A DNA stretch of 64,000 nucleotides, taken from Kalmusia sp. IMI 367209 (Eukaryota > Ascomycota > Dothideomycetes > Pleosporales > Didymosphaeriaceae). The position numbers and the translations under genes were made by a program. Positions 24,501-35,233 of this stretch are shown piece by piece. Each line of letters opens with the position of its first letter. The first letter of the stretch is position 1. Where the stretch lies: the NCBI GenBank assembly GCA_027946365.1, contig JAPEUQ010000001.1, positions 1,550,001-1,614,000 on the forward strand. Direction: 5' to 3'. Below the pieces are notes generated by a model, which was not told the origin of the DNA, did no database searches, and worked only from the letters and a program-made list of their open reading frames with translations.

Positions 24501-24770
24501 GTCGATTTAGGGTGCAACGTTTTTCCTGGCCGCCGTCAACGACCCGGCAGTAACAGGGGCGGGAGGCGCGGGTGGGAGCATGGGCTTACCGTGGTCTTGC
24601 TGTATGCGACAAGCTGGTTGATATGTTGATGTCGGCGTCTCCACTTCGGGAGCATCCCCAGGGGGGAAGTGTGGCTTCGGCACGTCACGTGCCCGCGCGG
24701 CAGCGGCCCGAAACACTTTTCTGATCTCGTCTATGTCACCTCCAACGAAGCATACCAGCCCGCGCCATCC
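21557..24770. other. Intergenic, no supported gene
   Basis: About 3.2 kb. 21.56-22.1 kb is probably the CON7 3' UTR. From 22.3 to 24.6 kb the sequence is GC-rich with long overlapping frames on both strands (for example 23682..24344 plus, 23549..23992 minus), but the translations are rich in R, G, P and C without any domain, as expected from composition. A GCTT/GCCT tetranucleotide-like run is at 22196-22219. The last 150 bases form the promoter of the PPR gene. Confidence 0.45.
22196..22219. repeat. Imperfect GCTT tetranucleotide repeat
   Basis: Six tandem units of GCTT with single-base changes to GCCT and GCTC, in the flank downstream of CON7. Confidence 0.8.
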
Positions 24771-26998
24771 ATGCTTCACTGTCGCGCCTGCCTTTCGCGA
24801 TGCACGCGGGCACTCGAATCGTCCACCCTGCAGACGCACCGCCTCCGTCGTGATGGCTCCTCCGCGCTTGTCGCCGCACAGCAGAGATTCGCAAGCAACT
24901 CGACGAGGGACGACCGCAATGCACAACAACCATTAGGTGTAAGGAAAGTGTCTAGGGCCAAGGAGCTGTCAGCACAGAGGAGAGAACCCTGGGAAAGGTC
25001 AAAGCGAGCCCAAGATTTGAAAGTGCGCGGAGATCGCGCGCTGCGACGCCCAGTGGACCGGGAGCAACTGGAGAAATCGGAGTCGGTTGGGGAGATATGG
25101 TTAGGAAAACGCGACCCCCGGATATCTCAAGCGGAATGGGATAGGCGAAGGAGGGAGCTGCAGTATCTTCACGATCCGCTGGAGGTCGCTGCGTTTGTGA
25201 AGCAAGAGCTGGCGAAGGGCAAGTCAAAAGAGATGCTGCAGTTGGTTCGGATGGCGAGCCACTCGATGCAAGTGGTCGTCAGCTGGAACCATGTCATCAA
25301 CGATTTGATGACCAAGGAGCGGGTGTCGGAGGCTCTGAAGGTGTACAACGAAGTCAGTTCGCAATACAAGCTTGGGTGGGATTCGGCACTGACGCCTTAC
25401 AGATGAAGAAACGCGCGCAGTTTCCCGACTCGTATACGTACACTATTGTTCTCCGAGGCCTAGCAGCAAATGCACACCATTCCGGCGCTGCGAGCAAAGC
25501 CGTCGCCATCTACCACTCGATGTCCGCGCCAAACTCTAGGGTCCAACCGTCGATTATACACACGAACGCAGTAGTAAATGTCTGCGCTCGAACATTAGAC
25601 ATGGACGCACTTTGGGGAATCGCTGCCAAGATTCCAGAGAGTGGTCCAGGTGCGGCGGATGCTACGACCTTCACGACTATTCTCAATGCGATCCGCCAAA
25701 GCTTGCTAGTCGATGCACCGCATGGGGAAAGCGAACAGGAACTTGCACATAGACGAGAACGCGGAGTTGTGGAAGGCAGGCGCATGTGGGAAGACATTGT
25801 GGGCAAATGGAGAAATGCAGACTTGATCATCGAGGAAGAGTTGGTTTGCGCTATGGGGAGACTGCTTCTCATCGGAAGCAGACCACGCGATTGGGACGAC
25901 GTGCTCTCCTTGGTCGAGCAGACGATGGACATCCCGCGCCTTGTACCTCGACTGGGAACGATAGCGCGCGAGGCTCTGCCACGGATACGAGCACCGAATA
26001 CACCACAAGAATTGAAGTTCGATGACGACCATCTGAGCCCAGATAAAGGCCCTACGCGTGGGGACGAGTTTCTTGCTCTCACTCGACAAGGAGAAAGGCG
26101 CCCTCTCACATACGCAAGTCCATCGAACGAAACATTATCGATGATCCAGGAAGCATGTCAGAAGATCGTAGCTCCCAAAGCCGCTACCGAATATTGGGAC
26201 ATGTTGACGGATCCAGTCACCTACGGCATCGTACCAGATAGCAATAACCTCCATCAGCGCTTGCGTCTTTTGCGCATCAATCGCGCGTCTGCGGCAGCAG
26301 TACAAATGCTGCAGGAAGACTTCGTTGCCAAGGGCTTGCGCCTTAAACCAGGAACGTTTAGGATAGCGATGAGCACTTGCGTTCGAGACAGAAATAACCA
26401 CAATTCCCTCAGGCACGCCAGCCAGCTCCTGCATCTCATGATGACGACTCTTCCGGACGCGGATCCAAAGACTACTACAAAGTACGCTGAACTTGCCCTC
26501 ACGTTCCCGCTTGCCAAAGGCGAGGACCTCGTTGAAGCGCTCACATTCCTTCAACCGGTAGTCAAAAGCCTCAGGATTCAGCTTGGCGTAGGTGCGGAGC
26601 GTACTCATGGGGGCAATGGCGTTGGTGCCGTCCCTCTGAAAGGAGTGCAGAGAGAGGATGCCATGGCTGCTATTCGCAAGGTTTATGCCGTTTACGACAG
26701 GCTTCTACTATCGAATTTGCTTCCAGAGGAGCAGAAGAGTCCTTTCAAGGCTGAACGGGCGAGAATGTCTGCGCTACTTCAGAGGCTCATATACAAGACG
26801 CCGACTAAAAGCTTGCCAATTACAGAAGAAGAAGTGGCCGAGGGCACGCCGGATGCTTTTGCGAAAGAGAGCGGTGGAACAGGAGAAGCCAGAGAGAGGG
26901 AGAGGCCGAGGAGGAGTTGGCGAGCAAGCAGGGCTTCGCCTCCTGATCGAAGGAAGCCCTGGTCTTCTCCTTCGAGGGAGAGCCAGGCTGCAACATGA
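24771..26998 (+). CDS. Pentatricopeptide-repeat-type mitochondrial protein
   Basis: Predicted mitochondrial RNA-binding or translation-associated protein of 725 residues. Exon 1 24771..25352, 50-nt intron (GTCAGT...TTACAG), exon 2 25403..26998. The N-terminus is a likely presequence: MLHCRACLSRC..., arginine-rich, ending near RFASNSTRDDR. Helical repeat units are visible across the exon junction (VVVSWNHVINDLMTKERVSEALKVYNE, then FPDSYTYTIVLRGL) and again in HTNAVVNVCARTLDMDALWGIA and ATTFTTILNAIR, the degenerate 35-residue spacing of PPR proteins. The C-terminal 60 residues are basic and disordered (RERERPRRSWRAS). I chose the first ATG giving the presequence; an upstream non-ATG extension is ignored. 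Class is likely; the specific mitochondrial transcript or ribosome partner is unknown. Confidence 0.8.
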
Positions 26999-27386
26999 TT
27001 GTAGCGTCTCATTTCTGGGGTAATATTGTTAAAAGGGCATGTGATGGCAAACTTTGGCGTTGATGAAAACTAGATGGACGATGGGAACGTCTTGTAATAT
27101 ATACCATGACTGTTGTATCATAGCATAGATTTGTAACTATATTTTTTTTGGAAGACTTCTTCAATGACTATGCGGCATCTATCTATGCACGACTGTGTGA
27201 GAAGGGTCACTTATAAAGAACACGTCGCAGAGCTTTGGTATCAGTGAAGGCAGACGAGTGAATTCACAGAACTGTTGGCCCGTGCGTGTATTTGATGCCA
27301 AGTCTCTCGCCCATGGCCACCATCTCTCTCTACATCACCACAAGCCCCACAATCCTCTCTACAAATCCACATCCGACTCGCTTACC
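26999..27386. other. Intergenic between the PPR gene and RTF2
   Basis: About 390 bases serving as terminator of the PPR gene and promoter of RTF2. An AT-rich run near 27130 fits a 3' end. Nothing else seen. Confidence 0.5.
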
Positions 27387-28379
27387 ATGGGTAACGACGG
27401 CGGCAGCATTCCCAAACGCCGCGAACTCGTCAAAGAAGCCGCCAAAGCCCCCACCGCATCCCAAATCAAAGAAGCGCAAGCCGAATCGCAAGACCACGCC
27501 TGGAACCACGACCCGCTCTCCTCCAAGCCGCTCGCCGCACCCGTCGTCTCAGATTCGGCGGGGACGCTCTACAATAAAGACTCCATACTAGAGTATCTGC
27601 TCGCGGAGGAGGGCAGCACGGAGAAGCTCGAGGGCGAGAAAGTGCTAGGCGGGCGCGTCAAGGGCCTGAAAGATGTGGTCGAGGTGAAATTCGAAGTCGA
27701 AGAGGACGAAGAGGGTGAGAGAAAGGGAGCAGGCAGGAGAGAGCGGTGGGTGTGTCCTGTCACAAGGGTGGAGATGGGGCCCGGGGCGAAGGCAGTCTAT
27801 GTGGTGCCGTGTGGGCATGCATTTGCGGGCAGTGTGGCGAGAGAGGTGCAGGAGAGGATCTGCGTGCAGGTATGCCGTCTTCGCACTCTGGTGGATACAG
27901 GGACGGCAAGCTAACGTGGAAAACAGTGCAACGAGGTGTACGCCGAGAACGACGTTATTCCTATTCTTCCGACTGCCCCGGCGGACATCGCACGCCTGAA
28001 TCTCCGCATGAAGACGCTGAAGGAGAAGGGCCTTACTCATGCGCTGAAGAAAGCGCCTGGGAGCAAGAAGCGCAAGAAGAACGCCGAGAGTACGACCAAC
28101 GGCGAGGCTTCCGAAGCGAAAGCCAGCACCTCGGAAGAAGACAAGAAAGCCTCTGCGAAATCAGAGAAGAAGGAGACAAGACCGGATAACGGCATCAAGA
28201 ATGCTAGCACGGCGTATCTGACGAAGAAAGTACTCGAGGAGCAGGAGGAGAGGAACAAGAGGAGGAAATTGGCAGAGAATGATAATGTGAAGAGTCTGTT
28301 TTCGAAGGGGAACCAGAAGGCGGATCTGGCAAATAGTAAGGATTACATGACGAGGGGATTCAGTATTGGGGGCAAGTAA
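27387..28379 (+). CDS. RTF2: Replication termination factor 2 (Rtf2)
   Basis: Nuclear Rtf2-family protein with an atypical RING (C2HC2-like) fold, linked in fission yeast to site-specific replication termination and to splicing. Exons 27387..27869 and 27927..28379 encode 311 residues; the 57-nt intron has a GCTAACG branch site. The start gives the family N-terminus MGNDGGSIPKRRELVKEA. Next come WNHDPLSSKPLAAPVVSD and GTLYNKDSILEYLL, an acidic insertion (about residues 105-120), then WVCPVTRVEMGPGAKAVYVVPCGHAF and, across the exon junction, ERICVQCNEVYAENDVIPI, which hold the zinc ligands. The C-terminal third is lysine-rich and disordered (KKRKKNAES...), ending YMTRGFSIGGK. Secure. Confidence 0.92.
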
Positions 28380-28788
28380 GGGTTCAGATAGCGCATGCGT
28401 ATGGCGTTCTGGTCGGCTTCTGGATAGGCATTGGGTGTCCTACGATGACTTGCATTTGGGTGGCGTTTAAGGAATAGTATTTATACTCGTTTTGTATGGT
28501 GTCGCTCACCGCTTGAGCGAGGATGTAAAGCTTCCTGATGTGCGAGACATGAACAGCACCGTCAATCATTATTGCATATGATGGACATGAATACAAGCAT
28601 ACGAATAACGATTTACTCAAGAAGTCTTCATACGCCCACGGATGCAAGTCTGGAAAGTCTATAGTGTGCAGTATGCAGCCTGGGAAGGTCAACACACATT
28701 ACGCGTCTTTGACATTTGCTGAGCTTAGTCTGAGAACTTCCATTAACTAATGTTACTATCCTACCCCTCCTCGTATGCATTTTCAACC
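28380..28788. other. Intergenic, no supported gene
   Basis: RTF2 3' flank. A minus-strand open frame (28384..28695) shows no domain and I do not call it. Confidence 0.4.
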
Positions 28789-28800
28789 ATATATAAATAG
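28789..28800 (+). promoter_or_regulatory. TATA-box-like element
   Basis: ATATATAAATAG, followed within 40 bases by a CT-rich stretch typical of fungal transcription starts, and then by an ATG at 28883. Confidence 0.35.
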
Positions 28801-28882
28801 CCCATGTAATTTCCTTTTATTCTCTTCTTCACACGCACTCTACCTACCCAGCTAGGCACTAAAAGAGTTATCACGAAAAGTC

Positions 28883-29038
28883 ATGTCGTGGAGCTCCAAA
28901 GTAGGGAAAACAACTGAGATGTTCTCGGTGCTCCCAAAATCCCCAACTTCCCGAGACATGTCCTGCTATCCTGTAAAAGCTCCGCTACTCTCCCCCCATG
29001 GACTTCTGGATGGATGGCTCTCCTGGAGCGATTACTAA
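28883..29038 (+). CDS. Putative small ORF, 51 residues
   Basis: A 51-codon frame (start MSWSSKVGKTTEMFSVLP, end LLDGWLSWSDY) placed about 85 bases after a TATA-like element and a CT-rich leader, with A at -4 and a good start context (GTCATGTCG). That promoter-like arrangement is the only support; there is no recognisable domain or signal peptide. It may be a real micropeptide gene, the first exon of a longer gene whose later exons I cannot see, or the head of a non-coding transcript. Confidence 0.25.
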   Translation: MSWSSKVGKTTEMFSVLPKSPTSRDMSCYPVKAPLLSPHGLLDGWLSWSDY

Positions 29039-30253
29039 AAGTTCAGACCTTCACCCCTACGGCTGTGTGAAGATGGATCTTGACGGAGTACACATGTCTC
29101 CTTCTCACGGCTTTGAGACTGTTCGTCTCTGTTTCGCTTTAGCATCGGGTTGGCACTGAAATTAGTACAGCCGCATGGGATGTCTTTGGGACACTGAAAA
29201 CAAAGACCAGAGTGCACGATGTTCTGGGTCGTCTACAAAAGCGTGAAATCACACGCGATGTGCTTGTCCCTTTCTTTTCGCCGCTTGATGTACTAAAATA
29301 GAGTAGGACAAGTATCTTGATGCACTCTACTGCGGCTCGGAGTCGAATACTAGGACTCCGTTGTGTCAGCTGTGGCAATCTAGTATAGTCCAAAACCGAA
29401 AGATAGGTCGTGAAAAAAGCCATGAGATAAGTGCTTGCTGCGCGTAGTCGACGATTTGTTCTCGTTTCATGTTACATGTGGCCGTTCATGTATGGGCTGA
29501 ATGGGAGTTTGATGATAGTCAAGGTTGGTGTTCGTGAAAACTTTTCCTTTCAAACACTGGGAAAGGACCACGTGAATCTAGAACAAAGCATCGTAATGGC
29601 GATAGATATTCACAGGTCTTAAATCGCTCAGACTATACCTTACCTGCCTTTCAGAGTGAATGTGGTGTTTCAATGCTGTTGAGTAGTGTTCCTCCCAGTT
29701 CCTGTAGATGGATGACGTGATTTAGGTGTTCAAGGTTTCGAGCGGCGGTTGATGAAGCATTCATGTCACGAAGTATTAGATCTCCATATAGATGGTGTTC
29801 GAATCCTAGTTTAAACATCTTTGTTAAATTAACACCTAGAGACTCTTTCTAGACGAGGTTAGCCTAAAATGTAAGGAATAATCTGTAGATTTTGACCTGG
29901 AGCTGTGCCCTAGCAAGCGATAAAACCACTATCACCATATGTATTGGCAAAGCCCGATGAGTCGTTGTAGTAGAAATACCACGATGGGGTGGTTGATTGG
30001 TCTAGTTAATCGCGTTCTAGGTGTACATCTGCAGGTCTTTTTAGCCGTCATGAGGTTCGCTAATATCCCAGTAGAATTGCATTGCCTTGCATAACCTTCA
30101 CCGTTGACTGTCATATCCGTGCAATAATCTCTGCGATGATCTTTACGAATGAGAGAGATTACGTGATGGGTCCTTATCTCCCTGCACTATGAGCTTCAAC
30201 TCAGGAGGAATTCAACTACTTGCCTCTCACGTAAACCTCACGTATCGCCCACG
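29039..30253. other. Intergenic, no supported gene
   Basis: About 1.2 kb, AT-rich, with no convincing frame or RNA gene. The final 100 bases are the promoter of the short-chain dehydrogenase. Confidence 0.45.
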
Positions 30254-31300
30254 ATGCCAGACTGGAACAATGTCCCAAGAGATTACCCTGTCACTGCTAT
30301 GCAGTTCACGCAAAATACGCACCTGGATATATACCCAGCGGTCGACCCTACGTTACCAGAAAACGATCTGAGCGGTAAGGTCGCCATAATCACTGGTGCT
30401 TCCCGCGGTATTGGTGCTCTGGTAAACCTCCCTATGATTATATTTTTGGGGACAACAGCGATATTAATGTATATAGGGCATGGTCCCATCTTTCGTGAAA
30501 TCCAAGGTCAAGGGAATAGTGCTGCTTGCTTCCAATGCTGAGAGGCTCGCTGATACTGAGCGTTCGATCAAAGCTACAAGCCCTAACATCGAAACGTTGA
30601 CGTGCGTTTTGGACATCTCTGACGCCAAAGGCGTTGAGAATGTTTTCGAAGCCATCAAAGCCAAATTCAGCCATGCGGACTTCTTGATCAATGCTGCGGG
30701 TGCTGCAAGTGGCGATGGCCCCAAGCTTCATGAGACAAATCCGGACGAATGGTGGCACAATTTTGTAGGAACCAAGCAGCTCCATACCACCGAATTGGAC
30801 CGTTATTGAACGTAATACTAATAGGTATACAGGAAGTCAACGGCAAGGGAACTTACCTCTTGATCCGTGCCTTCCTTCGCCAACTGCGAGCTTCAGATGC
30901 ACCAGCGGCCATCGTGAATGTGAGCTCGTGGCAGCCCTTCTTCGTCGCGCCTCAGATGAGTGGCTATTTCATGTCCAAACTCATAGTCGACAATCTAGCG
31001 ACGTATGTGGCTGCTGAGTATCCCAATGTTACGGCAGTGGCGCTCCACCCAGGTCTTGTCGCAACAGACATGCTACGCGAGCCCTTCGGCAGCCTTTTTG
31101 ATCATACCAGCGCAGAGGTCGTGGGCGGGACGACTGTTTGGCTGTGTCAGGAGAAGGCTAAGTTTCTCAGTGGGCGATGGATTTCAGCGAATTGGAATGT
31201 GGAGGATTTAGTCGCGAGGAAGGAGGAAATTGTCCAAGCTGATCTACTTAAGTTGACGCTGAGAGGGCGGTTTGGCACTGACAATGCCGCTTCATCTTGA
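30254..31300 (+). CDS. Short-chain dehydrogenase/reductase
   Basis: NAD(P)-dependent oxidoreductase of the classical SDR family, 307 residues, from exons 30254..30421, 30477..30764 and 30833..31300 (introns of 55 and 68 nt, the latter with a TACTAAT branch site). The Rossmann nucleotide loop is TGASRGIGAL (about residues 46-55). The usual NNAG motif reads INAAG here. The catalytic serine lies in VNVSSWQ and the catalytic pair in GYFMSK (Tyr-x3-Lys). After it come ALHPGLVATDM and a C-terminal substrate region. The N-terminus before the Rossmann fold (DYPVTAMQFTQNTHLDIYPAVDP) is typical of a fungal-specific SDR subgroup. No targeting signal is evident. Substrate unknown; neighbours give no pathway clue. 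Confidence 0.88.
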
Positions 31301-31923
31301 AGACATACGCAGCTGTCTCGATTGTGTCAATATGATGCTGTCGTGTCGCGCCTCTTCAGCCATGTTTTGGGTACGGTTGAGTGGTGACACCGTCCCCCCT
31401 GCTGACGTACAAAGTCGCTTCCACTCGTTTCTCAACAAACTGAAATGGCTTCACCCGTCTCAAGCATCTCCCAAACATCACGATTATCGCTACCGCCCGT
31501 GACCTAGCTGCTCCATAACGCATATATTCGCTGCTCGTGCCCTCGAAACAGCCTCAAAAGCCGATCCCTGCACGGGCCATCGATGACGCTGACGCCGTGA
31601 CCGGCTTTGTGGACCAGCCACCTTCCCCATAACTCCAGACGAACCAATCATAGCTCCAGATCGCCCATCGCTCGCAGTTCTCCGATCCACAGCTCGACCT
31701 CACATCACGCAGGTGCCCTGAGCTTCGTTCTTACATCTCTCTCTCACCCTCCGCACGCTTACTATCACCACACGCGCCTTGTCTCCATTATTTCGCGACT
31801 CCACACCAGCTTCACGCGACTCAATTGAGCTACTCCCCAGCCCTCGCGACCGCCAAGTCCGGTTTTGCGGAGATTGAACGTCATTCTAGCACTGCCGCCA
31901 TTTATCGAGTAACAAAGAGCGCA
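31301..31923. other. Intergenic: promoter and leader of the TUDOR gene
   Basis: About 620 bases. From 31690 the plus strand is CT-rich and leads into the start at 31924, consistent with promoter and 5' leader. No other gene seen. Confidence 0.5.
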
Positions 31924-32915
31924 ATGGCAGACACTCAGATTCAGGAAGGTGACAAAGGTATGTGTGTTTCCATCCCGTCCGCTCGTTGAGTGTCGCAACG
32001 GCTGTAGCTTGTGCTTCGTGCGCAATGCTCTAGCACTTTCGCGTCAGAGTGCGTGCGCAACAAGCGCGTATCTGCCACTCCCACGAATAAAGCTCCCCAC
32101 ATTCGCGGAAAATCGCGTGCTAACGCGCATGTCGCAGTCTCCTGGCAATGGTCTGGAGGACGACCTGGTGGTGAGGTTGCCGAGGTCAAATCGCAGGGTG
32201 AGATTGCCATCGAGTCCAAACGCGGGAACACCATCAAGAAGAACGCCGAGCCTGAAAACCCCGCCGTCCACATCGAAAGACCTGGCAATGATGTCGTCAA
32301 GCGTGCATCTGAGCTCGATGTCGAGGAGAAAGCTAGCGGCAATTCCGAGAAAGCCAACGGCGACTCTAAGGCAGAGGAGAAACAGCCAGAGCCCAAAGAT
32401 ACCAGCAAAGAAACTACGTCCAATGAGAAGCATGAAGAGAGAAGCCGGCTGAGCCGGAGTCGAAAGACGAGGACATGAAAGATGCTCCGCCAGCCGAGAA
32501 AAAGGACGCTGAGCCGGAGAAGCCAGCCGATAACGAAGAGCCAGAGAAACAAAACGGCGTCGCTGAAGCTGAGGCACCTGAGGTTGAGAAAAGTAAGGAC
32601 GAGTCGAAGGAGAAGGCTGGAGAAGAGAAACAGCCCAAGACGTCGGAGGCTGAGGAAAAGACCTCTGAAGCTCCCAAGACCGGCACAAAGCGGAAAGCTG
32701 AAGAGTCTCCAGCTGCCGAGACGAATGGTACCGAGCCAGAGAAAGAGGAGCCCGCCTCCAAGAAAGCCAAAGCGGACGAGGGGAAATCTGAGGGTAAGGC
32801 AAAGAAGCCAGGTCGTCCTAAGAAGGAAAACAAGGAGCCTGCAAAGAAGAGGGAGCCCAAGAAGGCCGCTACTTCTGATGGTCAGCCCAGGCGATCAGCC
32901 AGGAACAGGTCTTGA
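31924..32915 (+). CDS. Hva1-type TUDOR-domain protein with AT-hook-like tail, apparent frameshift
   Basis: Exon 1 31924..31957 (MADTQIQEGDK), 180-nt intron, exon 2 from 32138. Spliced, the N-terminus reads GDKVSWQWSGGRPGGEVAEV, then SKRGNTIKKNA, then NDVVKRASEL, which matches the small TUDOR domain of fungal Hva1 ('hypervirulence-associated') proteins. The rest is a highly charged K/E/P-rich region (EKPAEPESKDEDMKD..., EEKQPKTSEAEEK...) ending in KKPGRPKKENKEP, an AT-hook-like GRP core, and RRSARNRS. The frame breaks near 32436-32445 in a GA-rich run: the domain frame would stop at 32476, while the acidic tail is open one base over (a -1 shift) to the TGA at 32913. No intron of workable size and phase explains it. 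Bridged, the protein would be about 270 residues. Nuclear, nucleic-acid or chromatin associated role inferred. Confidence 0.7.
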
Positions 32916-33760
32916 GCAAAGGGCTTGAACTGATCACGATGTAGGTGCTAAGTAGCTTCAACGCTTCTATCGCGCCTATAGTCGTATGAGATAAAACATG
33001 CTTAGTAACGTTTCTTCTTTGGTTTTCCAGGTCTTATGTCGGGGGGATTAGTGCTCAAAAATCTAGGGGCATAACCGGTGGAAAAGGCGGCGTATAAGGA
33101 TGCATTTGTTGTGACGTGCCAATCTATTCTTTTGATCTTGGAAAGTTTTTTTGGCCTTTTCTTTGCTGTATACTAGCTGTCTGCGTTTCCTTGAAATCTT
33201 CGGAAAAGCTCTCACAGTTACAGATCGCGAATGAATAATAGTAAGAATGATGTGCGTTCGTGTCCTATCTGTGATGCTCCGTTAGCTTGTGTATGGTCAA
33301 GAACGTCTAAATGAGCGGAGAAGAGTGAATCTCAGTTTGGAAATGCTCATTCAAGGAGGCGAAGGCCTCTCCGATCCGTCTTGAAACTTGAAATTGGTTG
33401 ATTCATCATGTAACGGGTCTTGGGGGGAAAGCGCAGCCTCTTACCTATATTCTAAAACTACAGCGCCGCTCCGGCGCTCCATCTACATCGCGCAATCGCT
33501 TCCTAGTCTTTAATCTCAATCGTGGTATCTATACAGCACTTGCGCAAGTTTTGCGCGGTGAGGGTGCAGTCGTAGGTGGTAGAGTGAGGAAAGCACGAGG
33601 ACCGAAAGTTCTTTCCAAGCGAAAGGTCTTGGCGCAGACAGTCCAATCTCCCAGCGTCCTTCTCGACCTTCAGTTTCAGCACAATATTTATGCATCTTAA
33701 CAAGCAATTTCACGATTACTATCTAATTCATTACGCAGTTGCTCTGGATACTGGATACTT
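32916..33760. other. Intergenic between convergent genes
   Basis: About 845 bases between the convergent ends of the TUDOR gene and the MFS transporter. Only short, domain-less frames on both strands. Presumably two 3' UTRs. Confidence 0.5.
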
Positions 33761-35233
33761 CTATACCACTGCCCAGAGGACCCAGCGCCTTCCCAGACAA
33801 GCCCATCGGCTGAAAATGAAACTTATCAAACTTAAAGCAAGAATTATGCAAAAAAATCCAACCATAGCTTCAGGCCCAACAGTTTGTACGAGCTCTCCAC
33901 CGATTGGAATGCATACAAGCGTCGCCAGAGAAGCCACAAAGTACATCGACCCATAGTAGCGTCCAAATTCATCTGCGCGACATAATTGACCGACACAAGC
34001 GGGCGTGAGCGCCATCCAACTCCCTGTGCCAAACCCGAAGAGTGCCGCGAAAGCGTACAGAGCAGACATTGAAGTAGTACCAAGCGGAAGCCACAAAGCT
34101 AGCATGAAGACCAATGTGAATATGATCATTACCAGCAGCGTGTTGAACCGTCCAATCTTGTCCGCGAGATAGCCTGGCAAGATTCGTCCAAGGCATGAGA
34201 CACCATTGAGCACTGCAATGAGGTAAAAGCCTGTCTCTGGCGGGAAATTCGTGCTCACAGTTGCGTACGTGGGTAGTATGCCCAGGCCGCCGAACAAAAC
34301 TACCTCGAACCCGAAGACGCTGATGGTGAAGAGACTGAATCGTAGATCTCCAAATATCGACAAAGATATGATAGCTTTCTTCTTCGCTGCAGCCGTAGGA
34401 GGGAAGCGGGCCTTGAGCAGAATGTTGCTGAGTACAAGACAAGCCAGAAATACGAAGCCCAGGATGCGCAGAGACCATGCATAGCCGTATGCTGGGAACG
34501 TTGCTTTGAGTATCAGAGGAATTGATAATCCGCCAGCAGAGCTTCCTGCCATCGCAATACCCTGCGCAAGCGCTCTTCGGGCTTTGAACCAATGTGCAAC
34601 TGCAGCGAGCGCAGTGCAAGTAAGTGTAGCACCGGTCAATCCACCAAGGACCCCACAGCATAGTATCATCTGCCAAAACTCTTTGCATTCGGCAAGGAGG
34701 AAGATCATGACGATGTAGCCGGAGCTTCCAAACAGAGCGATCCACCGCGGACCGTATCGGTCAAAGAGAGGACCTACCCAAAGGCCCAGCCCCAGTGTCA
34801 GATACACAAACACCGAAGGTATCCAGCCGATATCACGAGCGGTGTAGTCTGCTAACTGATGCTGATGCCAGTAGTCTTGTAGTGTACCGATTGCGACCAT
34901 GAAGCCAAATGACGGTAGTAGCATCAACCAAGCTCCCAATACAACGAGCCATGCTCTCAGTCCACCTTCTGGAAAATCGTCTTCAGAGTCGGCTTCTACT
35001 GCGATTTCTTCGTCAATCCCACCTCCAATTTGCTCTGATCTCGGCGGCGTCTGTTCGCGTGCGGGAACTTCTGCGGTAGGGTGGCTCTTTTCAGTCTGAA
35101 GAGATGCTCGTCTTCTCGATAACCTGGAGATCGTCTTTTCAAGTATGTTCGGCTCATCGTTTGATAGTATTTCTGCCCTTCCTCCTGGAGGCATGTCCTG
35201 CAGCTGAACCGCTGGATTCGCCACTGCGTCCAT
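33761..35233 (-). CDS. MFS transporter, monocarboxylate/MCH type
   Basis: Single-exon 490-residue major facilitator of the fungal monocarboxylate-permease-like group (relatives include Mch proteins and riboflavin permease Mch5). Residues 1-90 are a polar cytoplasmic tail with acidic EEIAVEADSEDDFPEGG, the usual lead-in to segment 1 (GGLRAWLVVLGAWLMLLPSFG). Loop 2-3 carries GPLFDRYGPRWIALFGS. Other features are GLTGATLTCTALAAVAHWFKARRALAQGIAMAGSSAGG (segments 4-5) and GYLADKIGRFNTL between segments 8 and 9. Twelve hydrophobic segments can be counted. Start: the only ATG near the head of the frame (35231-35233). The substrate cannot be told from sequence. It ends convergent with the TUDOR gene. 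Confidence 0.88.
   Translation of the reverse strand: MDAVANPAVQLQDMPPGGRAEILSNDEPNILEKTISRLSRRRASLQTEKSHPTAEVPAREQTPPRSEQIGGGIDEEIAVEADSEDDFPEGGLRAWLVVLGAWLMLLPSFGFMVAIGTLQDYWHQHQLADYTARDIGWIPSVFVYLTLGLGLWVGPLFDRYGPRWIALFGSSGYIVMIFLLAECKEFWQMILCCGVLGGLTGATLTCTALAAVAHWFKARRALAQGIAMAGSSAGGLSIPLILKATFPAYGYAWSLRILGFVFLACLVLSNILLKARFPPTAAAKKKAIISLSIFGDLRFSLFTISVFGFEVVLFGGLGILPTYATVSTNFPPETGFYLIAVLNGVSCLGRILPGYLADKIGRFNTLLVMIIFTLVFMLALWLPLGTTSMSALYAFAALFGFGTGSWMALTPACVGQLCRADEFGRYYGSMYFVASLATLVCIPIGGELVQTVGPEAMVGFFCIILALSLISFIFSRWACLGRRWVLWAVV

Noticed and set aside
28384..28695. 103-codon minus-strand frame after RTF2
   Set aside because: No family features; overlaps the likely RTF2 3' UTR.
29793..29806. 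tRNA B-box-like string (TGTTCGAATCC)
   Set aside because: No matching A box or cloverleaf stems around it.
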